DNA from: Hanstruepera neustonica | GTDB lineage: Bacteria; Bacteroidota; Bacteroidia; Flavobacteriales; Flavobacteriaceae | NCBI RefSeq assembly: GCF_002895005.1 | Contig: NZ_POWF01000011.1 | Span: 1-64,000 of the forward strand | Length of the DNA: 64,000 bases | Direction: 5' to 3' | Part shown: piece after piece, positions 8,422-17,799 of the stretch | How positions within the stretch are numbered: position 1 is the stretch's first letter | Layout of the letters: every line of letters starts with the position of its first letter | The notes under the pieces: model-generated | What the model saw: only the letters and a program-made list of their open reading frames with translations | Databases searched by the model: none | What the model was told of the DNA's origin: nothing | Made by a program: the position numbers and the translations under genes

Positions 8422-8757
8422 TCATGAAACTATCGAGCCGTTCCTGACTTTAGTTTCAGGATTTAATAATATAACCTTTTGACCCTTTACTACACCTAAA
8501 ACCAAACATTCACTCATAAATTTGGCAATTTGTTTTTTTGGAAAGTTGACTACAGCTACAATTTGCCTATTTAACAGCTCGGTCTTGCTGTACAACGCAG
8601 TTATTTGCGCTGAAGACTTTTTAATTCCTAAATCTCCAAAGTCCATAGTTAGTTGATAAGCTGGATTACGGGCTTCAGGGAAATCCTGTACATCAATAAT
8701 AGTCCCTACCCGTAAATCGACTTTAGAAAAGTCGTCAAAATTTATTGTGTCATCCAT
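8422..8757 (-). CDS. csaA: tRNA-binding domain protein CsaA
   Basis: A 111-residue stand-alone EMAP/Trbp111-type OB-fold protein. It shows the family features FSKVDLRVGTIIDVQDFPEAR, SSAQITALY and a run ending KVILLNPETKVRNGSIVS. CsaA is a small cytoplasmic protein with tRNA-binding and proposed chaperone activity. Full length and no signal peptide. It is divergent from the redoxin gene, with only 47 bases between the two start codons. Confidence 0.9.
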   Translation of the reverse strand: MDDTINFDDFSKVDLRVGTIIDVQDFPEARNPAYQLTMDFGDLGIKKSSAQITALYSKTELLNRQIVAVVNFPKKQIAKFMSECLVLGVVKGQKVILLNPETKVRNGSIVS

Positions 8758-8804
8758 TTTTTAAAAGTACAAATTTTAACGAACTTTGAGGAAAACAACT
8801 CATT

Positions 8805-9359
8805 ATGGCATTAACCCCATCAAATATGTTACCACTTGGGACAAAAGCTCCTGATTTTGAACTTTTGAATGTTATTACAAACACCAATCAGTCATTAGAA
8901 TCAATAAAAGGTGTTCAAGCCACGGTTATCATGTTTATCTGTAATCATTGTCCGTTCGTTAAACATGTCAATACTGAAATTTCAAAATTGGCAAAAGATT
9001 ATATTAGTAAGGGTGTTGGTTTTATTGCTATTTCAAGTAATGATGCAGACAATTATCCTGAAGATCACCCTCAAAAATTAAAGGAGCAGGCTATTAACAA
9101 TGATTTTAAATTCCCTTATCTATATGACCAGACCCAACAGGCCGCTAAAGATTATTTGGCCGCCTGCACTCCCGATTTCTTTGTTTTTGATTCAGATTTA
9201 AAATTAATTTACAGAGGCCAATTGGATGATTCCCGTCCTGGAAATGATAAATGCCTTAATGGCGAAGATATCCGACATGCATTAGATTGCGCTATGGAAG
9301 GTACCGAAAACGCAAGAGTCCAAAAACCAAGTATAGGCTGTAACATTAAATGGAAATAA
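8805..9359 (+). CDS. Thioredoxin-fold (AhpC/TSA, redoxin) family protein
   Basis: A 184-residue cytoplasmic redoxin. After the start LPLGTKAPDFELLNV the motif ICNHCPFVKHV (about 45-55) carries the redox pair Cys46 and Cys49, and a late PDFFVFD segment supplies the cis-proline region. This CNHCPFVKH subgroup is widespread and annotated as a thioredoxin or peroxiredoxin-like protein; the partner is unknown. No signal peptide, so it should act in the cytosol. The next gene (DUF1801 protein) starts 7 bases downstream, probably in the same transcript. Confidence 0.87.
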   Translation: MALTPSNMLPLGTKAPDFELLNVITNTNQSLESIKGVQATVIMFICNHCPFVKHVNTEISKLAKDYISKGVGFIAISSNDADNYPEDHPQKLKEQAINNDFKFPYLYDQTQQAAKDYLAACTPDFFVFDSDLKLIYRGQLDDSRPGNDKCLNGEDIRHALDCAMEGTENARVQKPSIGCNIKWK

Positions 9360-9366
9360 CCCTTAA

Positions 9367-9723
9367 ATGGTCCTAAACGAAAACTTCTATAATAAACAAT
9401 CAGAGATAAATAGAGCTTGCTTTTTAGCGTTACGGGATCTTATTCTGAATACAGATGAAAACATAACTGAAACCAAGAAATATGGCATGCCTTGTTTTTG
9501 TTTCAAAAATAAAATGTTTACCTACTTATGGCTCGATAAAAAAATTCAAGAGCCCTACATATTGTTTGTCGAAGGCAGCTATTTGGATTTTCCAGAATTG
9601 GAAACCGGTAGTCGGGCAAGAATGAAAATTTTAAGAATTGACCCTACTAAAGACCTTCCTTTGATTACTATAAATCAGATTTTAAAGAAAGCCATTGACA
9701 TTTATAAAAAAGATTTAAAATAA
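9367..9723 (+). CDS. DUF1801 domain protein
   Basis: A 118-residue protein. It fits the DUF1801 (YdhG-like) fold, with ETKKYGMPCFCFKNKMFTYLW in the position where the larger paralogue at 257-856 has its KWSAPVYAL stretch, and SRARMKILRID near the end. The function of the family is not established. It follows the redoxin gene by 7 bases. The window therefore holds two DUF1801 proteins of different architecture, this one lacking the C-terminal OmdA domain. Confidence 0.82.
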   Translation: MVLNENFYNKQSEINRACFLALRDLILNTDENITETKKYGMPCFCFKNKMFTYLWLDKKIQEPYILFVEGSYLDFPELETGSRARMKILRIDPTKDLPLITINQILKKAIDIYKKDLK

Positions 9724-9748
9724 ACGACGCAAAAAAACTTAAAACCGT

Positions 9749-10456
9749 TTAGTTATCTTGTTTCTCATAATTTGACACATACTTTCTAGCTCTAAGGTTT
9801 CCAGAATCCAATTCTAAAGCTTTTTTGTAATTGTTGTAGGCATTTAGACTATCACCTGTTCTCAAATACGCATCAGCCAAGCTATCATACACATTATCAC
9901 TTTCAGGGTATAAGGCAACATTCATTTTAAATACTTCTAGAGCATCATCATATTGTTTCTTTCTCAACAATTCATAGCCATAACTATTGAATTCGCGTTC
10001 TTCAATAAAAATACTGGTGGAATCCTGTTTTTTAATTTCCAAAAAGCCCTCTAGAGCTTTCTCAAAATTATGTTCCTTTAAATACATACTTGGGGTTTTA
10101 AAAGAATCGGCCACCTTTAAATAATCATAGGTAAATTGGGTTTCATCCTCTTCAGACACAACTCCCAAATACCGTTTTTTGGTTTCTGGATGTTGTACAA
10201 AGCGAAGTTTTTTGTACATATCTACCATAAAAAAGGTATTCTCGTCCAAAATTACTGGTTCTATTTTTTCAGCACCGCGCCATTTTACAAAAAGTTTATT
10301 GTCTTGATAATAAACATCTATAACCTCATCGGCACTATACAAATATCTACCAGAGGTATTCTCTATATGCTCTGGTGAATAGTTAATATTTTTTGAACAA
10401 CTTACCGTTAATATCGTGGATACTAGAATAAGTAATAACAGTTTTGATTTCATCAT
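9749..10456 (-). CDS. TPR-containing lipoprotein
   Basis: I place the start at the ATG at 10456, giving 236 residues and the start MMKSKLLLL; an upstream in-frame ATG at 10504 would add 16 residues that overlap the terminator and spoil the signal peptide. From this start the lipobox is TVSC with predicted lipidated Cys20. The middle has no recognisable domain. The C-terminal part (about 130-230) holds at least two tetratricopeptide repeats, with YELLRKKQYDDALEVFK and AYNNYKKALELDSGN. Probably an envelope lipoprotein mediating protein contacts; the role is unknown. Confidence 0.82.
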   Translation of the reverse strand: MMKSKLLLLILVSTILTVSCSKNINYSPEHIENTSGRYLYSADEVIDVYYQDNKLFVKWRGAEKIEPVILDENTFFMVDMYKKLRFVQHPETKKRYLGVVSEEDETQFTYDYLKVADSFKTPSMYLKEHNFEKALEGFLEIKKQDSTSIFIEEREFNSYGYELLRKKQYDDALEVFKMNVALYPESDNVYDSLADAYLRTGDSLNAYNNYKKALELDSGNLRARKYVSNYEKQDN

Positions 10457-10497
10457 AATTTTGATTGATTGGTTTGTAAAATATAGGCAAAAAAAAA

Positions 10498-10516
10498 GTC
10501 CCATTAAAAATGAGAC
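10498..10516 (-). terminator. Intrinsic terminator of the PPIase gene
   Basis: GTCCCATT (10498-10505) pairs with AATGAGAC (10509-10516) with one mismatch. Read on the minus strand, the stem is followed by at least eight T residues. It lies 22 bases beyond the stop of the cyclophilin-FKBP gene and just upstream of the TPR lipoprotein gene. Confidence 0.75.
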
Positions 10517-10538
10517 GATTTTTTTTATTCAAACGTTA

Positions 10539-11471
10539 CTATTTTACATCCATTAGTTCCACATCAAAAACCAAAGTCGCATTTGGAGGAATGACGCCAC
10601 CGGCTCCTCTACTACCATAGCCTAAATCACTTGGTATCACCAATCGTGCTTTATCACCAACTTTTAGTAAACAGATTCCCTCATCCCAACCTGGAATGAC
10701 TTGACCGACTCCTACTGGAAATTCAAGTGGTTGATTTCTTTTATAGGAAGAATCGAATACGGTTCCATCAGCTAATTGACCTTTGTAATGAACAGCAACC
10801 GTTTTTCCTTTTTCAGCTTTTTTACCAGAACCTTTTTGAAGAATTTGATAACGTAAACCACTGTTTGTTTTTTCAAAACCAGCAGCTATTTTATCCAATT
10901 CGGCTTCACGAGCTTCTATTTCAGCAGCCAGACGTTTTTCACGAGCACCCTCAAATGTTCTAAACGCTTCTACAGCATTAAAACTTTCAGCTTCATCGCC
11001 TACTCTAATAATTTCTAAAGACTCTATTTTGTCACCTTGAACAATAGCATCAACAACATCTTGACCTTCAGCTACTTTTCCAAAGACAGTATGATTACCA
11101 TCTAGCCAAGGTGTTTCAACATGCGTAATAAAAAATTGACTCCCATTGGTTCCAGGTCCTGCGTTTGCCATTGACAAAATACCTGGACCATCATGCTTCA
11201 AATCAGGATGAAATTCATCGTCAAATTGGTAACCCGGATTTCCTGTTCCCGTCCCTTGAGGACAACCGCCTTGAATCATGAAATCTGGAATTACACGGTG
11301 AAACTGAAGTCCATCATAATAAGGGTTACCTTGTTTTTTGGCTGAATTCTCTAAATTACCCTCTGCCAAAGCCACGAAGTTACCTACCGTACCAGGTGTT
11401 TTTTGGTATTCTAAATTGACAAGAATGTCACCTTTTGAAGTATGAAATTTTGCGTATAATCCGTCTTGCAT
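10539..11471 (-). CDS. Cyclophilin-FKBP fusion peptidyl-prolyl isomerase
   Basis: A 310-residue two-domain proline isomerase. Residues 1-150 are a cyclophilin, with [13 protein letters not shown] and the core [21 protein letters not shown]. Residues 200-310 are an FKBP domain, with [39 protein letters not shown] and [16 protein letters not shown] charged helical linker (about 160-200) joins them. There is no signal peptide, so it should be cytosolic, assisting folding of nascent or stressed proteins. A promoter with TATCTTTG lies upstream and a terminator downstream, so it is a single-gene unit. Confidence 0.92.
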   Translation of the reverse strand: MQDGLYAKFHTSKGDILVNLEYQKTPGTVGNFVALAEGNLENSAKKQGNPYYDGLQFHRVIPDFMIQGGCPQGTGTGNPGYQFDDEFHPDLKHDGPGILSMANAGPGTNGSQFFITHVETPWLDGNHTVFGKVAEGQDVVDAIVQGDKIESLEIIRVGDEAESFNAVEAFRTFEGAREKRLAAEIEAREAELDKIAAGFEKTNSGLRYQILQKGSGKKAEKGKTVAVHYKGQLADGTVFDSSYKRNQPLEFPVGVGQVIPGWDEGICLLKVGDKARLVIPSDLGYGSRGAGGVIPPNATLVFDVELMDVK

Positions 11472-11493
11472 CTTATTTATTTTTAATGAGGTG

Positions 11494-11501
11494 CAAAGAT
11501 A
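11494..11501 (-). promoter_or_regulatory. TAnnTTTG -7 element for the PPIase gene
   Basis: On the minus strand TATCTTTG matches the Bacteroidota -7 consensus and is followed by GC, 22 bases before the ATG. No clear TTG is found at the expected -33 distance. Confidence 0.55.
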
Positions 11502-11550
11502 CGTAATGATTTTAGAATGGAGAAAAATCTATAGTTTGTAAAATTTACAA

Positions 11551-13749
11551 CTAATTAGCCACTTCGCTAATAAATTTAATACGATATAAACGCAGTTCTT
11601 CATCGTCATAATCACCATCAAACTCTTCAATGGCATCGTCTATTTTATCGGTTTCAGATTCCATGAAATAATCATGGATTTCTTCCTGTTGATCTTCATC
11701 TAAAATATCCTGAATCCAATAATCAATATTTAGTTTGGTACCTGAATAAACAATAGCCTCCATTTCCTTGATAAAATCAGCCATTTCCATGCCCTTTGCA
11801 GAGGCAATATCATCCAAAGGTAACTTTCGGTCAATGTTTTGAATAATGTATAATTTCAAAGCCGAATTGGAACCCGTTGATTTCACAATCATATCATCAG
11901 GTCTCTCAATGTCATTATCATCTACATAACGCGCAATAAGCTCAATAAAATCCTTTCCGTATTTTTTGGCTTTACCATCTCCAACACCATGGACATTGCT
12001 TAACTCATCTAACGTAATAGGATATTTTAAAGCCATGTCTTCCAAAGAAGGGTCTTGAAAAATAACGAATGGTGGCACTCCCAGTTTTTTGGCATTGCGT
12101 TTTCGTAAATCCTTAAGCATATTCATTAAAGTCTCATCTGCCACACCGCCACCTTTTGATGTTGTAACAATGGAGTCATCTGCCTCGCTATCAAAAACGT
12201 GGTCTTCAGTCATCATAAAGCTATCAGGGGTTTTCAAAAAGTTCTCACCTTCTCCTGTGAGTTTAATAACACCGTAGGATTCAATATCCTTTTTAAGATA
12301 ACCAGCAACTAAAACCTGCCTAATCAACGCCATCCAATATTTATCTGACTGGCTCTTTCCCTTTCCAAAAAAAGATTGTTCATTGGTTTTATGGGATTTT
12401 ATTAAGGCATTTTCCTTTCCAATCAGCACATTTACCAAATCTTTGGATTTATATTTTTCATTTGTGTCTTGAACAGTCTGTAATAAAATTAGAACATCAT
12501 CTTTGGCTTCATGCTGTTTTTTTGGATTTCGCATATTATCATCCATATCTCCGCCTTCACCAGTTTCGTTATCAAACTCTTCCCCAAAATAATGGAGAAT
12601 GAATTTTCGTCTTGAAACCGATGTTTCGGCATATGCTACAACTTCTTGAAGCAACGCATGACCAATTTCTTGTTCAGCCACTGGTTTACCAGACATAAAT
12701 TTCTCTAATTTTTCAATATCCTTATAGCTGTAAAATGCTAAACAATGACCTTCACCACCATCACGTCCAGCCCTGCCTGTTTCTTGATAATAACTTTCAA
12801 TACTTTTAGGAATATCATGATGAATAACAAATCGCACATCCGGTTTGTCAATCCCCATTCCAAATGCAATGGTAGCCACAACAACATCTACATCTTCCAT
12901 TAAAAACATATCTTGATGACTGGCTCGCGACTTGGCATCCAATCCAGCATGGTAAGGAACGGCCTTGATACCATTAACCTGAAGTGTTTGAGCCAACTCC
13001 TCAACACGCTTTCTGCTCAAACAGTAAACAATTCCGGACTTACCTTCATTTTGTTTGATAAAGCGAATAATATCGGCATCAACATTTTTTGTTTTAGGGC
13101 GCACTTCATAAAACAAATTCGGTCTATTGAAAGAGGCCTTAAATGTTACAGCATCAGTCATTCCCAAATTCTTAAGAATATCCTCCTGAACTTTAGGGGT
13201 AGCTGTTGCGGTTAATCCTATGATTGGAATGTCGTCTCCAATACGGGCGATAATATGCCTTAAATTTCTATATTCAGGTCTAAAATCATGTCCCCATTCA
13301 CTAATACAATGTGCTTCATCAACTGCCATAAATGAAATCTTGACAGAACGAAGAAATTCAACATTTTCATCCTTGGTCAAGGATTCAGGAGCAACATATA
13401 GCAACTTGGTGATACCGTCAACGATATCCTTCTTTACTTTTTTTATTTCAGTTTTATTTAAAGAAGAGTTTAAAACATGAGCCACACCTTCATCATCCGA
13501 GACACCTCGAATAGCGTCAACTTGGTTCTTCATGAGTGCAATGAGAGGTGACACAATTATGGCTGTGCCATCCTGCATGAGCGCAGGTAATTGGTAACAA
13601 AGAGACTTACCACCACCTGTAGGCATTATAACAAAGGTGTTTTTACCCGACAATAGTGTTTTAACGACTTCTTCTTGTAATCCCTTAAATTTACTAAATC
13701 CGAAATATTTTTTTAGTGCAACCTGCAGGTCTTTTTCAATAACAGACAT
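11551..13749 (-). CDS. recQ: ATP-dependent DNA helicase RecQ
   Basis: A 732-residue superfamily-2 3'-5' helicase for recombination and repair. Visible motifs are Walker [17 protein letters not shown] (about 42-57), the DEAH box (144-147) with the RecQ-specific aromatic loop [15 protein letters not shown], and the motif VI region [12 protein letters not shown]-terminal HRDC-like segment (about 600-625) carries [16 protein letters not shown]. The region after [20 protein letters not shown], where RecQ normally has four zinc-binding cysteines, contains none, only an acidic and lysine-rich linker. The long acidic C-terminus is another lineage feature. It is divergent from kdsD. Confidence 0.93.
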   Translation of the reverse strand: MSVIEKDLQVALKKYFGFSKFKGLQEEVVKTLLSGKNTFVIMPTGGGKSLCYQLPALMQDGTAIIVSPLIALMKNQVDAIRGVSDDEGVAHVLNSSLNKTEIKKVKKDIVDGITKLLYVAPESLTKDENVEFLRSVKISFMAVDEAHCISEWGHDFRPEYRNLRHIIARIGDDIPIIGLTATATPKVQEDILKNLGMTDAVTFKASFNRPNLFYEVRPKTKNVDADIIRFIKQNEGKSGIVYCLSRKRVEELAQTLQVNGIKAVPYHAGLDAKSRASHQDMFLMEDVDVVVATIAFGMGIDKPDVRFVIHHDIPKSIESYYQETGRAGRDGGEGHCLAFYSYKDIEKLEKFMSGKPVAEQEIGHALLQEVVAYAETSVSRRKFILHYFGEEFDNETGEGGDMDDNMRNPKKQHEAKDDVLILLQTVQDTNEKYKSKDLVNVLIGKENALIKSHKTNEQSFFGKGKSQSDKYWMALIRQVLVAGYLKKDIESYGVIKLTGEGENFLKTPDSFMMTEDHVFDSEADDSIVTTSKGGGVADETLMNMLKDLRKRNAKKLGVPPFVIFQDPSLEDMALKYPITLDELSNVHGVGDGKAKKYGKDFIELIARYVDDNDIERPDDMIVKSTGSNSALKLYIIQNIDRKLPLDDIASAKGMEMADFIKEMEAIVYSGTKLNIDYWIQDILDEDQQEEIHDYFMESETDKIDDAIEEFDGDYDDEELRLYRIKFISEVAN

Positions 13750-13849
13750 CTACTTTTTAATATTAATTTTCAAAATCAAATACACTAAAACCAAAAATGC
13801 TATTAATTAATTATGCAGTGTATTAGAGAACTCACATTTATTTTTTTGT

Positions 13850-13857
13850 TAGCTTTG
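13850..13857 (+). promoter_or_regulatory. TAnnTTTG -7 element for the kdsD operon
   Basis: TAGCTTTG at 13850-13857 matches the -7 consensus on the plus strand, about 91 bases before the kdsD start. The -33 region is not well conserved. It would drive kdsD-tatC and perhaps the two genes after them. Confidence 0.5.
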
Positions 13858-13948
13858 TAGCTTTAAAAACCAACCCAAATCGGGTGGTTTGAATTACATT
13901 AAAGATAACAAATTCTTTATAAGCATCAACCCAAAAAAATAATAAATT

Positions 13949-14914
13949 TTGAACAGTCAAAATTCCATTATTGAAATAGCCAAGCAAACAATAGAATTGG
14001 AAAGCCAGTCTATTTCTAATCTTTCCAATTTTATCAATCAGGATTTTGAAGATTCTGTTTCTTGCATTTATAATTCAAAAGGACGTGTCATAATTACTGG
14101 TATCGGTAAAAGCGCCATTATCGCAACTAAAATAGTTGCCACCCTTAACTCAACTGGAACACCTGCCGTATTTATGCATGCTGCTGATGCCATTCATGGT
14201 GATTTAGGATTGATTCTAGATGATGATGTGGTTATCTGCATCTCTAAAAGTGGCAATACCCCTGAAATTAAAGTACTTGTACCGCTTATTAAGCGTGCCA
14301 AGAACAAGATGATAGCCATAACCGGTAATCCAGAATCTTTTTTGGGGAAAAATGCCGATTATGTTTTAAACACATTTGTAGAAAAAGAAGCCTGCCCCAA
14401 TAATTTGGCACCTACAACCAGTACGACGGCCCAATTGGTTATGGGTGACGCACTGGCGGTTTGTCTTTTGGAATTAAGAGGATTCTCTAGTAAAGATTTT
14501 GCTAAATACCACCCTGGTGGTGCTTTGGGAAAAAAACTGTATCTGCGGGTAAGTGATATGTCAGACAATAACCAAAAACCCATAGTTAATCCTGAAACGA
14601 CCATTAAAGATGTGATTGTTGAAATATCAGAAAAAATGCTAGGTGTTACTGCTGTTGTGGAAAACAATCAAATTGTAGGCATCATAACCGACGGTGATTT
14701 AAGAAGGATGCTGAATAAATCAACGGATATCGCAAAATTAACCGCTAAAGATATTATGGGATCAAATCCTAAACGGATTGATTACAACGCCATGGCCGTT
14801 GATGCCAAAGAGGTTATGGAATCTAACGGCATTTCACAATTATTGGTTGAAAAAGATGGTCATTACGCTGGCGTTGTTCACTTGCATGATTTAATTAAAG
14901 AAGGTATTCTATAA
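13949..14914 (+). CDS. kdsD: D-arabinose 5-phosphate isomerase (KdsD/KpsF)
   Basis: A 321-residue enzyme that converts ribulose 5-phosphate to arabinose 5-phosphate, the first step towards Kdo for lipopolysaccharide. The N-terminal SIS domain (about 30-180) has GRVIITGIGKSA and CISKSGNTPEIKVL; two CBS domains fill the C-terminal part (about 205-321), with VVENNQIVGIITDGDLRRML in the first. The start codon is TTG, with no nearby in-frame ATG that would keep the SIS domain whole. It overlaps tatC by one base (TAATG), so the genes are translationally coupled. Confidence 0.92.
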   Translation: MNSQNSIIEIAKQTIELESQSISNLSNFINQDFEDSVSCIYNSKGRVIITGIGKSAIIATKIVATLNSTGTPAVFMHAADAIHGDLGLILDDDVVICISKSGNTPEIKVLVPLIKRAKNKMIAITGNPESFLGKNADYVLNTFVEKEACPNNLAPTTSTTAQLVMGDALAVCLLELRGFSSKDFAKYHPGGALGKKLYLRVSDMSDNNQKPIVNPETTIKDVIVEISEKMLGVTAVVENNQIVGIITDGDLRRMLNKSTDIAKLTAKDIMGSNPKRIDYNAMAVDAKEVMESNGISQLLVEKDGHYAGVVHLHDLIKEGIL

Positions 14915-15738
14915 TGGCTAAAAAGAATATCAATGAGATGTCTTTCCTGGACCACCTTGAGGACTTGCGTTGGCATTTAATTAGAGCCTCTCTTGGTATT
15001 TTAATTGCTGCCGTAGTGGCTTTTTTATTCAAAAGTTTCATTTTTGATACCATCATACTAGGCCCCAAACACATGACATTTCCTACTTATAAGTGGCTAT
15101 GCAGTGTTTCCCAATTCTTCGGAATAGAAGATACGACCTTCTGTATGGATGCTTTCCCATTTATTATTCAAAACCGAACCATGGGCGGACAGTTTTCAGC
15201 TCATATCTGGACATCAATTTATGCAGGGTTGGTTATTGCTTTTCCATATGTTATTTATCAATTTTGGCGCTTCATAAGTCCCGGTTTGCATGAGAATGAA
15301 CGAAAACATTCAAGAGGTTTTATTATCATTACCTCCTTTTTATTCTTTTTAGGTGTATTGTTTGGTTATTACGTGGTGACACCACTATCTATTAACTTCT
15401 TGGGAACCTATACCGTGAGTGCAGAAATATCCAATGAAATAGATATCAGTTCTTTCATATCGCTTGTACGCTCATCATCATTGGCTTCAGGTTTCATTTT
15501 TGAATTACCAATTGTTATATACTTTTTGACAAAAATTGGATTGGTAACCCCTCAAATTTTAAAAAAATATCGAAAGTTTGCATTGGTCATTGTATTGATA
15601 TTGTCTGCTATTATCACACCTCCAGACATTACCAGTCAAATTATCGTAGCTATTCCGATTTTAATACTATATCAAGTGAGTATTTACATCTCTAAACTGG
15701 TTGTCAAAAAACAAAAAACAAAGGAAAAACATGTCTGA
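14914..15738 (+). CDS. tatC: Twin-arginine translocase subunit TatC
   Basis: A 274-residue integral membrane protein with six predicted spans. The N-terminus EMSFLDHLEDLRWHLIRA carries the conserved Tat signal-recognition residues, and FPYVIYQFWRFISPGL is the typical segment between spans 2 and 3. TatC is the receptor for twin-arginine signal peptides, working with TatA. No tatA is seen in this window. It overlaps kdsD by one base and the next gene by 8 bases. Confidence 0.94.
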   Translation: MAKKNINEMSFLDHLEDLRWHLIRASLGILIAAVVAFLFKSFIFDTIILGPKHMTFPTYKWLCSVSQFFGIEDTTFCMDAFPFIIQNRTMGGQFSAHIWTSIYAGLVIAFPYVIYQFWRFISPGLHENERKHSRGFIIITSFLFFLGVLFGYYVVTPLSINFLGTYTVSAEISNEIDISSFISLVRSSSLASGFIFELPIVIYFLTKIGLVTPQILKKYRKFALVIVLILSAIITPPDITSQIIVAIPILILYQVSIYISKLVVKKQKTKEKHV

Positions 15739-16078
15739 TATCGTCAAAGAATTTAATGATTATCGTTCTAAAATGAACGATAAAATCCTAGGAGATAACA
15801 ACAAAATCATCAAGCGGATTTTCAATTTAGATACGAATGCCTATCAAGCTGGGGTATTGGACGTCAAAACCAAAGAACTTTTAGGATTGGTAGCTTCAGC
15901 TGTATTGCGCTGTGATGATTGTATCAGGTATCACCTTGAGAATTGCTACAAGGAAGGTTTGAGCAAAGAGGAAGTGGTAGAGTCTTTAAGTATAGCCACA
16001 TTGGTTGGCGGTACCATAGTTATTCCTCATTTACGCAGAGCCTTCGAATTTTGGGATGCACTGGAACAACAGCGTTAA
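15731..16078 (+). CDS. Carboxymuconolactone decarboxylase (AhpD-like) family protein
   Basis: I choose the ATG at 15731 (MSDIVKEFNDYRS, 115 residues), which overlaps tatC by only 8 bases and is preceded by AAGGAA; an upstream ATG at 15701 would add ten lysine-rich residues read from within tatC. The motif RCDDCIRYHLENC has the CxxCxxxH arrangement of the AhpD-like alkylhydroperoxidase group, which could have a redox or peroxide-related role. The protein is all-helical and cytosolic. The true substrate is unknown. Confidence 0.85.
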   Translation: MSDIVKEFNDYRSKMNDKILGDNNKIIKRIFNLDTNAYQAGVLDVKTKELLGLVASAVLRCDDCIRYHLENCYKEGLSKEEVVESLSIATLVGGTIVIPHLRRAFEFWDALEQQR

Positions 16079-16151
16079 ACTTTATTTAAATTAAAACGGA
16101 TTTTCGAATAGTCTATCCTATTTTACTATTTTAGCCAAGAGTACTATAAAA

Positions 16152-16892
16152 ATGAAATTAAAAGCAGAACACTTGATGAAATCTTATAACGGCCGAAAGG
16201 TTGTTAAAGATGTTTCTTTGGAAGTAAACCAAGGAGAAATTGTTGGGCTTTTAGGACCAAATGGTGCTGGAAAAACCACCTCGTTTTATATGATTGTTGG
16301 TTTGATTAAACCTAATGGCGGCACTATTTATTTAGAGAATACAGATATCACGAAATTCCCTATGTACAAACGTGCTCAAAGTGGCATAGGATATTTAGCT
16401 CAAGAAGCATCTGTTTTTAGAAAGTTAAGTATCGAAGATAACATCTTAAGCGTGTTGCAGCTAACCAAATTAAGTAAGAAAGAGCAGCACCTTAAAATGG
16501 AATCGCTTATTGAAGAGTTTAGTTTAGGACATATTCGCAAGAATCGTGGTGATTTGTTGTCTGGTGGTGAACGAAGAAGAACAGAAATCGCACGAGCACT
16601 TGCTACGGATCCTAATTTCATCTTACTAGATGAACCATTTGCAGGTGTAGATCCTGTAGCTGTTGAAGATATTCAACGTATTGTGGCTCAATTGACCAAA
16701 AAAAATATTGGTATTCTTATAACCGATCATAACGTACAAGAAACTCTGGCAATTACCGATAGAACCTATTTAATGTTTGAGGGTAGTATTCTTAAAGCAG
16801 GAGAACCTGAAGAGTTAGCCAATGATGAAATGGTACGTAAGGTTTATCTTGGTCAAAATTTTGAGCTTCGCAAAAAGAAGATTCGGGATTAA
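16152..16892 (+). CDS. lptB: LPS export ABC transporter ATPase LptB
   Basis: A 246-residue ATPase powering LPS extraction from the inner membrane by LptFG towards the Lpt bridge. It has Walker A GPNGAGKT (35-42), Q-loop region [13 protein letters not shown], signature [15 protein letters not shown], Walker [12 protein letters not shown] and switch histidine [10 protein letters not shown]. The FAGVDP and ASVFRKL variants are diagnostic of LptB. It follows the CMD gene by 73 bases in the same direction as kdsD and tatC, placing Kdo supply and LPS export together. LptFG are not in the window. Confidence 0.94.
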   Translation: MKLKAEHLMKSYNGRKVVKDVSLEVNQGEIVGLLGPNGAGKTTSFYMIVGLIKPNGGTIYLENTDITKFPMYKRAQSGIGYLAQEASVFRKLSIEDNILSVLQLTKLSKKEQHLKMESLIEEFSLGHIRKNRGDLLSGGERRRTEIARALATDPNFILLDEPFAGVDPVAVEDIQRIVAQLTKKNIGILITDHNVQETLAITDRTYLMFEGSILKAGEPEELANDEMVRKVYLGQNFELRKKKIRD

Positions 16893-16909
16893 CTAATCTT
16901 TTAAGGCTT

Positions 16910-17785
16910 CTATTTCTTAATTGCTTTTACTAGAAGTTTAATTCCTTTAAACAGTAAAAGAGTAATGAAGCCGGCTCCCAATCCTATTACAAAATCCCTT
17001 AAAACACTAGGCCACGATTCCAAAACATGATGTAAAAATGCTATATTATGGACAAAAATACCACCAGCAACCAATAACAGCGCAATAGTCCCAATAACAG
17101 ATAAACTTTTAATAACCCAAGGCAGAGCTCTAACCAATAAATTTCCTGTGGTATAAAGTAAACCCTTCTTTTCGGCATTTTTGCTTATCAACCACAACCC
17201 AAAATCATCCATACGCACCAATAAGGCCACTATACCATATACCCCAACTGTAGCAATAATAGCCACAATGGAAACTACCAGTATTTGAAAAAGCAACTCT
17301 TGATCCACAACTGTTCCTAAAGCAATAATCACAATTTCAACTGACAAGATAAAATCGGTCAGAATAGCCGATTTCACTTTTTTCTTTTCAATATCAAGAA
17401 CGGCTTCTTTAGACATTTGAGCTGAAACCTGATTGTCTACTGCAGGCTTATGAGGGACTATATACCCATAGATTTTTTCAGCTCCTTCAAACGCTAAATA
17501 AATGCCTCCAACAACTAAAATAACTGTGACTGCTGGTGGCAAAAAAGCACTTAATAAAAAAGCAATAGGTAAAATAATCAGCTTATTTAAAAAGGATCCT
17601 TTGGTTATAGCCCATAAAACAGGTAACTCTCTGGAAGACATAAATCCAGAAGCTTTTTCAGCATTAACAGCCAGGTCGTCACCTAAAATACCAGCCGTTT
17701 TTTTGGTAGTTACCTTACTCATAACCACAACATCGTCCATTAAGGCACCAATATCATCCAACAATGCAAAAAAACCAGAAGCCAT
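16910..17785 (-). CDS. DUF808 family membrane protein (YedI-like)
   Basis: A 291-residue protein. It begins ASGFFALLDDIGALMDDVVVMSKVTTKKTAGILGDDLAVN, read in two parts as the family's conserved aspartate-rich N-terminus, followed by about seven hydrophobic segments. DUF808/YedI proteins are inner-membrane proteins of unknown function. The gene starts 15 bases after the pssA stop, so the two should share a transcript. It is convergent with lptB, with a gap of only 17 bases. Confidence 0.87.
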   Translation of the reverse strand: MASGFFALLDDIGALMDDVVVMSKVTTKKTAGILGDDLAVNAEKASGFMSSRELPVLWAITKGSFLNKLIILPIAFLLSAFLPPAVTVILVVGGIYLAFEGAEKIYGYIVPHKPAVDNQVSAQMSKEAVLDIEKKKVKSAILTDFILSVEIVIIALGTVVDQELLFQILVVSIVAIIATVGVYGIVALLVRMDDFGLWLISKNAEKKGLLYTTGNLLVRALPWVIKSLSVIGTIALLLVAGGIFVHNIAFLHHVLESWPSVLRDFVIGLGAGFITLLLFKGIKLLVKAIKK

Positions 17786-17799
17786 AAATTAAATTTAGA

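Noticed and set aside
10457-10504. Upstream extension of the TPR lipoprotein
   Set aside because: The extension overlaps the terminator of the PPIase gene and would disrupt the lipoprotein signal peptide.
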